This document shows, one piece after another, positions 23,991 through 35,137 of a stretch of DNA of 64,000 bases. The DNA lies in assembly GCA_030063045.1 (NCBI GenBank), contig JAQSEB010000186.1, positions 248,001-312,000 of the forward strand, written 5' to 3'. A program made the position numbers and the translations under genes. This DNA is from Pratylenchus scribneri. Taxonomy: Eukaryota; Nematoda; Chromadorea; Rhabditida; Pratylenchidae. The number at the start of each line of letters is the position of its first letter. The first letter of the stretch is position 1. Under the pieces are notes generated by a model. The model did no database searches. It was not told the DNA's origin and was given only the letters and a program-made list of their open reading frames with translations.

Positions 23991-24425
23991 CTGGTGTGGT
24001 TGTTTTACAACCTGCTGACTAGAAGGGGGGACGAAAGTGCCCATTGACAACCCTGTGTCAGTCCAGTAAAGGGCACTTCGGTGTTCTAGGTCAGTCATGG
24101 CGCCTGTACAGCCAGGCAAACATATGTCACGTTGGCGGTCTTTGCCAGTCACAGTTCGCTTTGTTTGTGACCATACGTGCATATGTCCTCCCATGCATAC
24201 GAGACAACCCTTCCTGGTAACCTTTCCCCTGGTACGCAAGGTTCACCTGTACCTCCGCACACCTCCTCGTGGTGCGTGCTGGTAACCTGCCTACCATTAA
24301 ATGCCGTACATGTTTTACGGTGTTTTTTGGCGTTGGCAGGGCTAACCTTGCTTGCCTTAAACAGCCCTTTCTAGAACTATGCGGCCAGTCATTTTCTTGA
24401 AAAAGACTTAGAATTTTTCTGGCCC
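23991..24425 (+). other. U10 invariant 435-bp leader block
   Basis: Partner of 5531-5965; five substitutions and no gap. Four of the five changes cluster at 24310-24333, around ACATGTTTTACGGTG. It ends about 200 bp before the promoter-proximal repeats and about 500 bp before the ATG. Confidence 0.5.
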
Positions 24426-24629
24426 ATGGATTCTAGGGGGGTTTGTTTCTGGCTATGCAAGGATGCGGTAATAAAAACAGGCTCCCCCTCCAAAATCCTA
24501 CTACAACCATTATTGAGGCAATCGAACATTCTACACAAATTTTCTCTCATTCCAAATGCATTTTCTTCCGACTTCAATATTATTCCAAATGCATTTCCCA
24601 CTGATCTCAAATTCAATATGATCCCACTG

Positions 24630-24789
24630 TCCGAAGTGACATTAAACCAGCCCTGCATCCCCCGTCCGAAGTGACGTTAAACCAGCCCTACATCCCAAGT
24701 CCGAAGTGACAATAAACCAGCCCTGCATCCATTCCTTCTATACTAAAATGCATTTACAGTCCGAAGTGACTTTAAACCAGCTCAACATT
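24630..24789 (+). promoter_or_regulatory. U10 promoter-proximal direct repeats
   Basis: Four copies of TCCGAAGTGACNNTAAACC start at 24630, 24665, 24700 and 24760. The 35/35/60 spacing equals that in U3 with one extra 35-bp repeat. The last copy is about 160 bp before the ATG at 24921. Confidence 0.55.
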
Positions 24790-24920
24790 CCACATATTTA
24801 TTACAATTATTTTATTACATACATTATTCTAAAAACAATTCCCTTATTTTTTAGAAAGGAAAGTTTAATTAACGAATTTGTTTGCTAAAAATTTTGAATT
24901 AAGTTTCATCATTTGCAATA

Positions 24921-27900
24921 ATGGGTCTGACAAAGGAACAACGACGTATCAAAGCGAAGAACGATGCCCGAAAAAACAATGCTGCGCATGCCGGTCAAAT
25001 TTTTGCTATATCTTTGATTATAAAATATTTTTCCTTAAAGCTGACGCGACGAATCCTGTGACCGGCTCAAAGGGCCTTCTTCAAGGCCAGCAACTTCCAG
25101 TTGATACTGCGACCGGCTCAGCGACAACTCCGTCTTCGGCGTCCAGCTCCAATATGCAAATCGACCATCCGGGTATTTTTTAAATTAATTTACGATATTA
25201 ATATGTTTAATTTATTCGAGATGTGCAAGGGACTTCGACTGCAGGATCAAGCAATCAGGTAGGCTCTTCCTCATTTCTTTCTTCAGGACAGGACTTCAAT
25301 GCATCCATTTCATCTGTGGTTGGAACAATTGATTTGAATTCTTCTGGAGGCTCAATTGGTCTTTATTTCTTTTCTATTTTTGGATATATTTATTATAATT
25401 TAGCTCAAAGGAAACGGCGGAATCCGGCAGCTGATATGTTCCCCACCAGCAAATTTGCACGTTCCGATGCCCTGCTCAATGATGATGAACCAATGGATTT
25501 TGAACCAATGGATTTGGATGGTTTTAATGCATTTGGAATTGTAAATAAATGTTTTATTCAGTACAACCTATTGCTCCACCACCTGGCATCGACTATCCAC
25601 CAGGCTTTGCACCAAAAAATCGTAGAGGCCGACCAGCCAAAGGACAAAAAGGTGGTGCGCGAAAAGGAGCCGGAAGACCACGAAAGTCGACTGATGGCCG
25701 AGAATCCCGATCCTCTTCTGTTTCCTCCATCTGGAGCAATGAATGTAATCAAAACAAGATTCTAATTTGTCCTAAATTAAAATATTTTAGCCACTGAAAC
25801 AAATGATCATGCAGAAGCAATTTTGCAAGCTGAGGAACAAAGAGAAGAAGAAGCAGAAATGATTGCAGAAGTATTGAATGAAGAACAATTCAAAGTGCCA
25901 CAAATTCCTCTGCGCCGATCCGTCCGAACAATCAAAGCACCAACCATTTACACTGATCAACCAAATCCGAAGGAATATGACGATAAATTCCTGGAAATGA
26001 CCAATAATTGCCGCATTCATCACAAAGGACTATATTGTGCCGATCGAGAAGTCGACCACTTCCCGGATTACTACGATTCTTCAGAAAATGTAATAAAATT
26101 TATCATCAAATTTGAATGCATTTCCACTTTTAAGTGCTCTGTATGCAAATATGAAACTTGCGAATCTCTTCTCCTTTCCCATGAATTTGATTCTGTGAAA
26201 TGCTGCAACAAAGGGACTGTGGATCTTTCAGAACACCTGGCCAATATCGAGAAGCAGCCGGTTGAGCTTACCCAATTGAAGAACGGTCGAAATGCAGCAA
26301 AGACCAAAAATTTCTTGGAAAATACTTGGCGTTATAACACTGAAATGTCCTTTGGAACTATGGTCATGGAAAAAGTAATAGCCAATAGCAAATGCAAAAT
26401 TAATTCATTCAATTAGGAAATTGTTCCGCATGGGATGCCTGTGGCCAAAATCAACGGCGCAATCAAATACCGACTTTCTGACCTCCACTTCCCCCAACAA
26501 CATTCTGGCAATGCAGGCGATTACAAAAGAAAATGGGGCCAATGTTATACTATCGCACCGGATGATGCAATTAAAGAACGTAAAAAGGGATTGGATCCAA
26601 AGGATAAATTGAAAGTAGTGAATAAATTATGATTGATAAATAATATGAAAATTTTCTAGCCCGAAATCATCGCTGAGCTTCACCGGATGCTGGACCAATA
26701 CCATGTGCTTGCAAAAGCATACAGAAGATGCGCAGAATTTTATGCCGAGAAGAAAAAATTTTGTGATGAACAAGGAATAGATATGCCAAATTTTCGCATG
26801 ACTCTGATGAACAAAAGAAAGGCTGTTGAACAAGGAGCTAATATTCAAAGTGGCATCCACGACCATCGATTGCTTTTGCCGACAGAAAAAGGGCTAATGC
26901 AGTGCGCAACTGTAGGAAAATGCATTGGAAACGAATTTAATTTTCACATTTCAAGGTCCATTTCGATGAAGAAGCTGATAATGCACCACCACAAGAGAGA
27001 GGAGTCATGTTAACAGGAAAAGATGGTCGTTCAGTGGATTTTGGCCCATTTGACCCGAACATCGATGCCGCACTATTTCCTTTGCTTTTCCCTTATGGAC
27101 AACGAACATATGAATTGGGCATCGAATTGAAAAAACCCGAAAAAGACCAGCAAATACAGCCTACAAATGCAGACCATCAACCCATAATATATGAAGAATT
27201 TTCTGATGATGAAGAACCAGAAGAAGCTGCCTTAGATCTAATTGACCATCCAGGCGATGAAGCAGAAGATGAAGCATATAATCAAAATGAAGCGAAAGAA
27301 CATGAAGATATCAGTGATACAGAAGATGCCGATGGGGAAGTAGTGGATTGCCAAGAAGGAGGCGCACAGTGGAAGGTGGCGAATGCATTATTATTTCAAA
27401 AAAAAATTTAAATATTTATAGAAATCTGAAGGAGCCATGAAATATGTTTCTATGCGGCAGTACTATCGTTATATGTTCCAAATGCGAGGAAATTGGCTGA
27501 ATTATCACTGGCTTTGGTGGGGAGCTATGCTGGCACAAATGTATATTTTAACTGTCTACAACCGAATCGAAGCAAACGAAGCAAGTGCAATTAAAAGAGC
27601 GCAGCAAAATTTGGTTACTATTCTGCCTGCCATCTTGATCAAAGCTTTGGAGAACAAAATTCGGAATGGTTTGAATGCTTTAGTAATTCATATTTTTATA
27701 TTAATTTTGATAGGAAACTTTGGATTTGGAAATTGTGCAAAACTGGGAAAGGTCTTCTTCGCACCCGAAACTTTTCGCGGCTCTCGACGATACTATCAAA
27801 AAGCCTATTCTGATGCCCAAGCAATTTGCCGTGCTTTTGGAAATCCGCATATCCTGCTAACTTTTACGATGAACTCGGAAGCACCGGAATTCAAAAAACT

Positions 27901-30900
27901 TATTCCGAAAAATCAAACATGGGCGGATCGTCCCGACATTGTGACCCGTGTTTTCATCAATAAGCACAAAGAATTAATGAAGGACATTGTGGATCGACAA
28001 ATTTTCGGACCAGTGGCTGCTTGGTTTTCGGCAGTAGAACACCAAAAACGGTTATAAATCCATTTTTGTATTGTAATTAACCTTGAAATTTGTAGCGGAT
28101 TGCCTCATTTGCATATGTGCATCACATTCAAAACAGTGGACAACAACTACTTCAAAGAACCTAACTGGGATAAGCACGCCATGAAATTGACTCCAGAAGA
28201 ATGGTGCCGAAAATACATTTCTGCAGAAATTCCCACTTTACCACCAAAAGATGCAAAGTAATATTATGCATTTAGAATTACAATAAAACTCAACATTTTT
28301 AAGAGGTAGAAAAGCACAAAGGCAAAGAGAATACCATGATACTGTGGTCAAACTAATGTCACATCACTGCTCACCAGCCTGCGTTGTCGATGGCAAATGC
28401 ACAAAACGCTTCCCAAGACCATTTTCGATGTCCGATGTTGTGAGCGCAGAAACCTATCCAGTCTACCGGCGACGACCATTCGCTCCAAATGCAGAAGAAA
28501 AGGCTAACAATCCAGATTTATATGGCGAGACCTACACATTCCCATCAAGAGGAGGCACTGGAAGGATTATTGACAACCGGCACATTGTCGCCCACAATCC
28601 ATTCCTTCTAAAAAAATATAAATCGCAGTATGAAATTTCAATAAAAATTCTATTAAATACATTAAAATTCCAGCATTAACATCGAATGGATCCAAGGAGA
28701 TGCAACGGCAAAATATGTGACAAAGTATATCACCAAAGGATGTGACCTCGCCTTGGTAAAAGTGCAAAAGGAATCGGACAATACACCGGCTGTGGTCAAC
28801 TACGATGAATTTGAAGAAATCCGCCTTGGAGTCTATAGAACATCCAGCGAAGCCGGCCTTGGAATTTGGGGGCACAAGATTTTCTCAAAATCGCATCATG
28901 TCCAAACACTCTATGTACATGAACCTGGAAAAGTAATAATTCCAAATGCAAATTTAATAGTAATTATTTAATATTATTTTAAGATCAATGTCGTCTTCGA
29001 AGATGGTGAAGAAGAAGCAGCAGCGCAACGTGCGATGAAGAACGAAAAAATTGGCAAAGAACAAAAGTCGCAATTGACCGAATACTTCAAAATAAATAAA
29101 AGACTCAAAGAGAAAGGAAAAGATGATCAACGCCTGAAACACACATATGCAACTTTCTGTGAAGACTACTGGTGGTCAAAAAACTGCAAATCATGGTTTG
29201 AACGGAAAAGGAAACTGCAAAAATTGGTCCGAATTGGCTCCGCTGCTCCAGGAAAAATAGAATTACAAGTTCATTTTTTAATCATAATTTTGAAATTTAA
29301 TCATTTAATTAAGGCAATTCGCATTTTACTGCTCACAGTCAAAGGCCCAACATCATTTGAGGATCTCCGAGTTGATCCAATCGATCCAAAAAAAATTCAT
29401 CCAACTTTTATTGATGCTGCAATTGCACGGAGACTGATAATCGACGACTTTATGTGGCACGAAACCATCAAAGATGCTATGAGTGAAAAGAGAAGCCTCT
29501 CAGAAAGAATTCGATGGTTTGCATTGTTCATCGCAAATGCACTCCCAAAAAAGCCTATGGAATTACTCGAAAGACATTTCGACAATCTAACAATGTGGCC
29601 CGGCAACATGACCAAAGAACAGAAGATGGAACGACTTCTAAAGCGTATCGAAATCACATTACGCATTCATGGAATTCAACCAAATGATGGTAGTTACAAA
29701 AGCAAAGGGAATGAAATAAAAATGCAATTAAAGATAATGAAACTTCCTGTCAAATGGTTGGCCTATCCGCACCGGCTAAATTCCGCATGTCGAAACAAGA
29801 TGAAATTGAAGCCACCTACTTCCGCGATGACTTTCTAGCAAAACATATGGGTGACACTGATGGCGATCCACCATCCGGAACAACAAACAATTATGGCACA
29901 AAATATCAACATTGGTACTCACAATGCACAGCACAGGAACAAAAGCCTTTTGTCGATACCGTAATGAAAGCTGTCAAAGCCGATCCAAAGGACGATTCAA
30001 TCCAAAAGCAATTCTTTTTGACCGGAGAAGGTGGAACTGGCAAAACTTTCACATATAATGTAATAAATATGATCAAAAATATAATAAAAAAAAATTTATA
30101 GACCATCATAGCCGGAATGAAATCTATGGGCCTTCGTGTTCTCCCATGCGCCACAACAGGAATTGCCGCAAACTTACTTATCGAAGGTTCAACAGTGCAT
30201 CGTCGCTTCGGTGTTCCCAACGACGTCAAACACGATACACCACCCAGAATTGCTCGCCACTCCAACTATGCTACAATATTGGACTCGTGTCAACTTATAA
30301 TCATTGATGAAGTTTCTATGCAAGATCGATATGTGCTTGAATACTTGGACCGACAGCTTCGCTCATTCAAACCGGAATATGCCAACATTCCTTTCGCTGG
30401 AAAAGCAATCATTATTGGAGGCGATTGGAAGCAACTCATGCCAGTTTTGCCTGGAAAAGACGAACATCATCAATTTGCACGCTCTGTCAAATCAAGCGAC
30501 CGTTATAAGTAAGAAATATATTAGATTGCTTATTACAGTACAAATTATATTTCCACTCTTAGAAAGTTCAAAACAACTCGGCTAACCATCAATAAAAGGC
30601 TTGCAAATGCAAATAGCAATACCAAAAAATTCGCGCGATACATGAAGAAATTGGCAACCGGTGTGATAAACGATCAGAATAACCGAATAGAACTGCCCAA
30701 ATCTTTGCAAATGGAAAACGAACAAAACTTCATTGATTTCGTCTTCCCGCCTTCATCACTTCAAGATCTATTCAAAAACATTGACAAGCTCAAAGGAAGC
30801 GCTATACTTTGCCCAACCAATAAAGAGACCTTCCGGATTCATGAACAACTTTTGGTAAATGCTTTTGGAATTAGTGGAATTCATTTTCTAATTTTAAGGA

Positions 30901-32475
30901 AATAATGCCTGGGAAAGGATGCACAATGCTTTCAACTGATCAGCCCGACAGAAGTAACCCTCTTGATTCTTTATCAGTCTACGCAGCCGACAAATATGAA
31001 GAAAACCTTAATCGCCAAACTCCGTCCGGATTTCCACCTCATAAATTGGTCATAAAAGAAGGAGCCATTATGATGATCAACCGAAATTTGAGCGTACAAG
31101 ATGGCCTGTGCAATGGAACCCGAGTCCAAATCAAGAAGATCAAAAGTGCCTACCTCCTCATTTGCACACATCTGAGCGGACCAAATGCCGGCAAAGATTT
31201 TGAACTTTACCGATGTCTCTTCAGTGATGGCGAGGGTGATCAAGAACAAAACCAATCCGCAATGAGATGGACAAGAATGCAATTCCCACTTCGGCCGGGC
31301 TTCGTGATGACTATAAATAAAGCACAAGGGCAAACTTTGGACCGAGTCGGCATTGCATTGGACAAGGGCGAATGCTTTAGTCATGGGCAACTCTATGTGG
31401 CCTTTTCTCGAGTTAGGGATCCGGATACCCTACGGTAAAAAAGGGCTTAACTATAAATAAACAATATTAACTTAGTGTCCTGACCCGTATCGGCGCAACA
31501 TCCATTCAAAACATTGTCCATCAAGCAATAATTGACCAAGAAGAAATTGATGAAGCAATGAAAATGGCCGAAGAAGACATGGAAAGAGAAAGAGCCGGCT
31601 CACCCCGCTTCGAATACAGGGACCCAACAGAATTGCAAAGAACACCCCGGCCATCTCTCGACAATCAAACACCATCCACCTCAAGAAGATCAACAACTGC
31701 AACTCCAATAGTTCCGCCTTCAACAACAAGAAGAAGATCAAATAGGCAATCTGTGACAAGGACAATCTCTGAATCAGAATATGGTGGAACTGCCGGTGGA
31801 CAACAATACTTCGGCAGATTGTCTGCTCTACAAGGAACAACACGGCTACTTCGTTCGGAACCTGATGGAAATTGCTTTTTCCAGTAAGATAGCTCAGACT
31901 TAGACTCTTAACTATTTAAATTTTTAGTAGCGTAGCCCATTACACACCTCGCAAAACACATACCTATTTGCGCCAACAAGCAGCCAGAATTTTGGAAGAA
32001 ACCGATGCATCTGGAACTCAAGAACAAAGGGAATTTTTGCAACATCAAATTGGCGGGATACTCGATGGCGAACGAGCTGAATTTCTTAACAAATACCAAG
32101 GCAGCATCACCAACTATGCACGGAACTTCACAGCCAAGAACAAAACATATGTTGGCTATCCAGAGGCAATTGCTTTGGCACATCATCTTCAACGACCAAT
32201 TGCAATCATCACACCAACGCCAGAAGCAGAAATTCAAAGACTTGCTGCATTGAATGCTCATTACCATCCTGCTGATACTGTCGTCGTGGCACTGCCCAAT
32301 TTTGAATTACGAGTGAGAAATATTTTTGTTCAATTTTCAAATAATAATTAAACCATAGCAACATCAAATAAACTATGAACGTTACGAAGAAGTGTGGCAA
32401 TGGGAGCGGGAACCAATCGTTTTACTCTACAATGGTCATCTTCACTACAATGGCTTGGAATGGATTGAACAATGA
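24921..32475 (+). CDS. Helitron RepHel-OTU replication initiator/helicase, 24 exons
   Basis: Paralogue of the U3 gene with the same 23 introns. Exon ends by my model: 24921-24993, 25041-25172, 25221-25358, 25404-25520, 25562-25744, 25791-26089, 26135-26374, 26417-26614, 26660-26911, 26956-27375, 27422-27668, 27714-28050, 28096-28257, 28304-28627, 28674-28932, 28984-29268, 29314-29689, 29734-30059, 30102-30508, 30563-30854, 30899-31434, 31476-31883, 31928-32312, 32359-32475. Total 6513 nt, 2170 aa, stop TGA. Sixteen of the last nineteen exons have the same length as in U3; length changes sit in the N-terminal low-complexity part, the acidic exon 10, exon 11 and the Ser/Thr/Arg-rich linker before OTU. 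Motifs: RGRP and GRPRK hooks, the same Cys ribbon, H883/H885, Y1055/Y1059, Walker A 1445-1452, OTU D1998/C2001/H2161. Differences from U3 are mainly synonymous, so both copies look functional. Confidence 0.88.
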
Positions 32476-32660
32476 AGGATTTTTCACCAATTTTTTTGTT
32501 TATAACATAATTTATTTCCACTTTCTTATTGCATTTCCATATCTTTCATTTATTTTATTATATTTCCGTTATGATTTTCTTTATTGTCTTTTTCCCTCTT
32601 AAATTTTTTGTCCTATTCGTTTTTTTCATTCGTTTATTTTCACTCTTTTTTATTGTCTTT

Positions 32661-32714
32661 GTCTTTATTCATTCTTAGTCGTTTAGCGAATAAGTTTGAA
32701 CGTCCTTTGTCCTA
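32661..32714 (+). promoter_or_regulatory. U10 conserved post-gene block
   Basis: Identical over 54 bp to 14222-14275. It lies about 190 bp after the stop, between ATTCGTT-like repeats, in a T-rich 3' region. Confidence 0.45.
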
Positions 32715-32875
32715 ATCGTTATTCTTTTTTCTAAATCATCAAAATTTTTATGTTTTTTAAATATATCTTATGTAAAATGAATAAAAAATAAATCATATTT
32801 GCATTTGTTTTGAAGTGTGGAAATGGATGTTTCAAAGGCATTGTTTAAGTAAAACAAAAGGCTAGAAACAGTGTA

Positions 32876-32947
32876 ATCCCGCAGGGATTCCAACGACCAA
32901 GAAGCCCAAGAATCCAAACACGGGTATAAGAGCGCCGCAGGCGCTAG
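32876..32947 (+). terminator. U10 3' transposition end: two hairpins and CTAG
   Basis: ATCCC-GCA-GGGAT at 32876-32888 and AGCGCC-GCA-GGCGCT at 32931-32945, then AG. The stem composition matches U3 and differs from passengers at one compensated base pair. Confidence 0.7.
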
Positions 32948-35137
32948 TTATTATTACTAGAAAATAAGGTGGGTAAACGCGGCTTTAGATTCAAATATCT
33001 CGATTCAAAATGGTCGTATCGACAAGCGGTTTGGTGCAAACCATATCTTGACCTGGTGTAGATTACGCCAAAAATCTGACTTTTCCAAAATTTTCATTCC
33101 GCGCGGAGCTCCGCGCGGAAAACGGTTTTTTTGACACCCATAGGGGGGACCCTTCTCTTTTCAAAAAATTTTTTTCGAGATAAACACTTGGAAATGGGTA
33201 GTCGAGGTCGGCGAAGCCGAATATGAAACTTTTTTCGAGATCCGCGAAGCGGTGCGCGAGTTACCGCGGTGTAAACCGCGGAGCGGATTTTTCAAAATTT
33301 TTACAAAAATAGTCGTATATGGGGTAATCTCGGTCGGGGATTACGAATATCAAGTTTATTTCGACATCCGCGAAGCGGTGCGCGAGTTACCGCGGTGCAA
33401 ACCGCGGAGCGGATTTTTCAAAATTTTCACAAAAATAGTCGTTTATGGGGTAATCTAGGTAGGGGATCACGAATATCATATCCGTTTTGCACGAAACCTA
33501 AAGGTGCGCGGGATTAAGCCGGATAAAGGGGGATTAAGAGGGATTAAGGGTCAAAATGATGGGATTAAAGTGGGAAATGGGCCGAAGGCCACCCCATTGA
33601 GCCCCGAAGGGGCGAAGATGGAAACAAACCCCCCTGAGCCCCGAAGGGGCGAAAGTGAAGATAACCCCCCTGAGCCCCGAAGGGGCGAAGAGGAGATAAC
33701 CTCTCTGAGCCCCGAAGGGGCGAAGATGGATCAAACCCCCCTGAGCCCCGAAGGGGCGAAAGTGAAGATAACCCCTCTGAGCCCCGAAGGAGCGAAGATG
33801 GATCAAACCCCCATGAGCCCCGAAGGGGCGAAGAGGAGATAACCTCTCTGAGCCCCGAAGGGGCGAAGATGGATCAAACCCCCCTGAGCCCCGAAGGGGC
33901 GAAAGTGAAGATAACCCCTCTGAGCCCCGAAGGGGCGAAGATGGATCAAACCCCCCTGAGCCCCGAAGGGGCGAAGATGGAGATAACCCCTCTGAGCCCC
34001 GAAGGGGCGAAGATGGATCAAACCCCCCTGAGCCCCGAAGGGGCGAAGATGTAGATAACCCCTCTGAGCCCCGAAGGGGCGAAAGTGGAGATAACCCCCC
34101 TGAGCCCCGAAGGGGCGAAGATGGATCAAACCCCCCTGAGCCCCGAAGGGGCGAAAGTGAAGATAACCCCTCTGAGCCCCGAAGGGGCGAAGATGGATCA
34201 AACCCCCCTGAGCCCCGAAGGGGCGAAGATGGAGATAACCCCTCTGAGCCCCGAAGGGGCGAAGATGGATCAAACCCCTCTGAGCCCCGAAGGGGCGAAA
34301 GTGGAGATAACCCCCCTGAGCCCCGAAGGGGCGAAGATGGATCAAACCCCCCTGAGCCCCGAATAGGCGAAAGTGAAGATAACCCCTCTGAGCCCCGAAG
34401 GGGCGAAGATGGATCAAACCCCCCTGAGCCCCGAAGGGGCGAAGATGGAGATAACCCCTCTGAGCCCCGAAGGAGCGAAGATGGATCAAACCCCCATGAG
34501 CCCCGAAAGGGCGAAGAGGAGATAACCTCTCTGAGCCCCGAAGGGGCGAAGATGGATCAAACCCCCCTGAGCCCCGAAGTGGCGAAGAGGAGATAACCTC
34601 TCTGAGCCCCGAAGGGGCGAAGAGGATCAAACCCCCCTGAGCCCCGAAGGGGCGAAGATGGAGATAACCCCTCTGAGCCCCGAAGGGGCGAAGATGGATC
34701 AAACCCCCCTGAGCCCCGAAGTGGCGAAGAGGAGATAACCTCTCTGAGCCCCGAAGGGGCGAAGATGGATCAAACCCCCCTGAGCCCCGAAGGGGCGAAG
34801 ATGGAGATAACCCCTCTGAGCCCCGAAGGGGCGAAGATGGAGATAACCCCCCTGAGCCCCGAAGGGGCGAAGATGGAGATAACCCCCCTGAGCCCCGAAG
34901 GGGCGAAGATGGATCAAACCCCCCTGAGCCCCGAAGGGGCGAAGATGGAGATAACCCCTCTGAGCCCCGAAGGGGCGAAGATGGAGATAACCCCTGCGAA
35001 AATAGATTAATTCCCTCCGAGTCACCCAAATAGTCAAAGATGGCTAGACTCAGTGAAATCCCGCAGGGATTCCAAAAACGAAGTGCCCCAAGCATAGATC
35101 CACATATCTCAAGGCAAAAGAGCCCCGCAGGGGCTAG
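32948..35137 (+). mobile_element. U11, non-autonomous Helitron unit with expanded minisatellite (2190 bp)
   Basis: The 5' segment is the U1 type. Palindrome at 33099-33118, 151 bp in. Two CCGCGG(T)-type modules follow, then the 36-bp minisatellite (33599-34996) and the common 3' terminus. It is the last unit; the sequence after CTAG (TTAATATAAAG) lacks the TTATTATTA start and is host DNA. Confidence 0.8.
33599..34996 (+). repeat. 36-bp minisatellite, about 39 copies
   Basis: The monomer is GAGCCCCGAAGGGGCGAAGA followed by TGGATCAAACCCCCCT or TGGAGATAACCCCTCT. The two forms largely alternate, giving a 72-bp higher-order dimer. Variants include GAAAGTGAAGATAA and GAGGAGATAA tails. The core CCCC-GAA-GGGG hairpin is the same one found once or twice in other passengers, so it expanded in place. 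Because 36 is divisible by three, it opens a 430-codon minus-strand frame made of 12-residue repeats; I do not regard that as a gene. Confidence 0.85.

Larger units (their letters stand above)
20683..32947 (+). mobile_element. U10, autonomous Helitron (12265 bp)
   Basis: Second complete element. Palindrome at 20833-20852, 150 bp in. The 5' half includes an 818-bp tandem duplication (21481-23116), the conserved leader at 23991-24425, the gene at 24921-32475, and 3' hairpins at 32876-32888 and 32931-32945 followed by AG to complete CTAG. It shares the GCGCC/GGCGC terminal stem only with U3. Confidence 0.85.
921..35137 (+). mobile_element. Tandem head-to-tail array of eleven Helitron units
   Basis: Eleven units follow each other in the same orientation with no spacer. 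Each junction reads ...GCTAG then TTATTA or TTATTATTA. All units carry the palindrome CCGCGCGGAGCTCCGCGCGG near the 5' end and two GC hairpins (ATCCC-GCA-GGGAT, then AGCCCC-GCA-GGGGCT or AGCGCC-GCA-GGCGCT) at the 3' end. Two units hold full RepHel genes; nine are non-coding. Removing the array joins TTTTTACA to TTAATATAAAG, an A|T junction as in canonical Helitron insertions. A 3' hairpin followed by CTAG fits the Helitron CTRR rule, but the 5' end begins TT rather than the canonical TC. Tandem arrays are a known outcome of rolling-circle transposition; the mechanism here is inferred. Confidence 0.85.

Noticed and set aside
33599..34996. CRISPR-like look of regular repeats
   Set aside because: The intervening sequences are two alternating forms and not unique spacers, and the context is a eukaryotic transposon.
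33803..35095. 430-codon minus-strand ORF
   Set aside because: It is the translation of the 36-bp minisatellite (12-residue periodicity) plus the terminal hairpin region. No transcription context, no domain.
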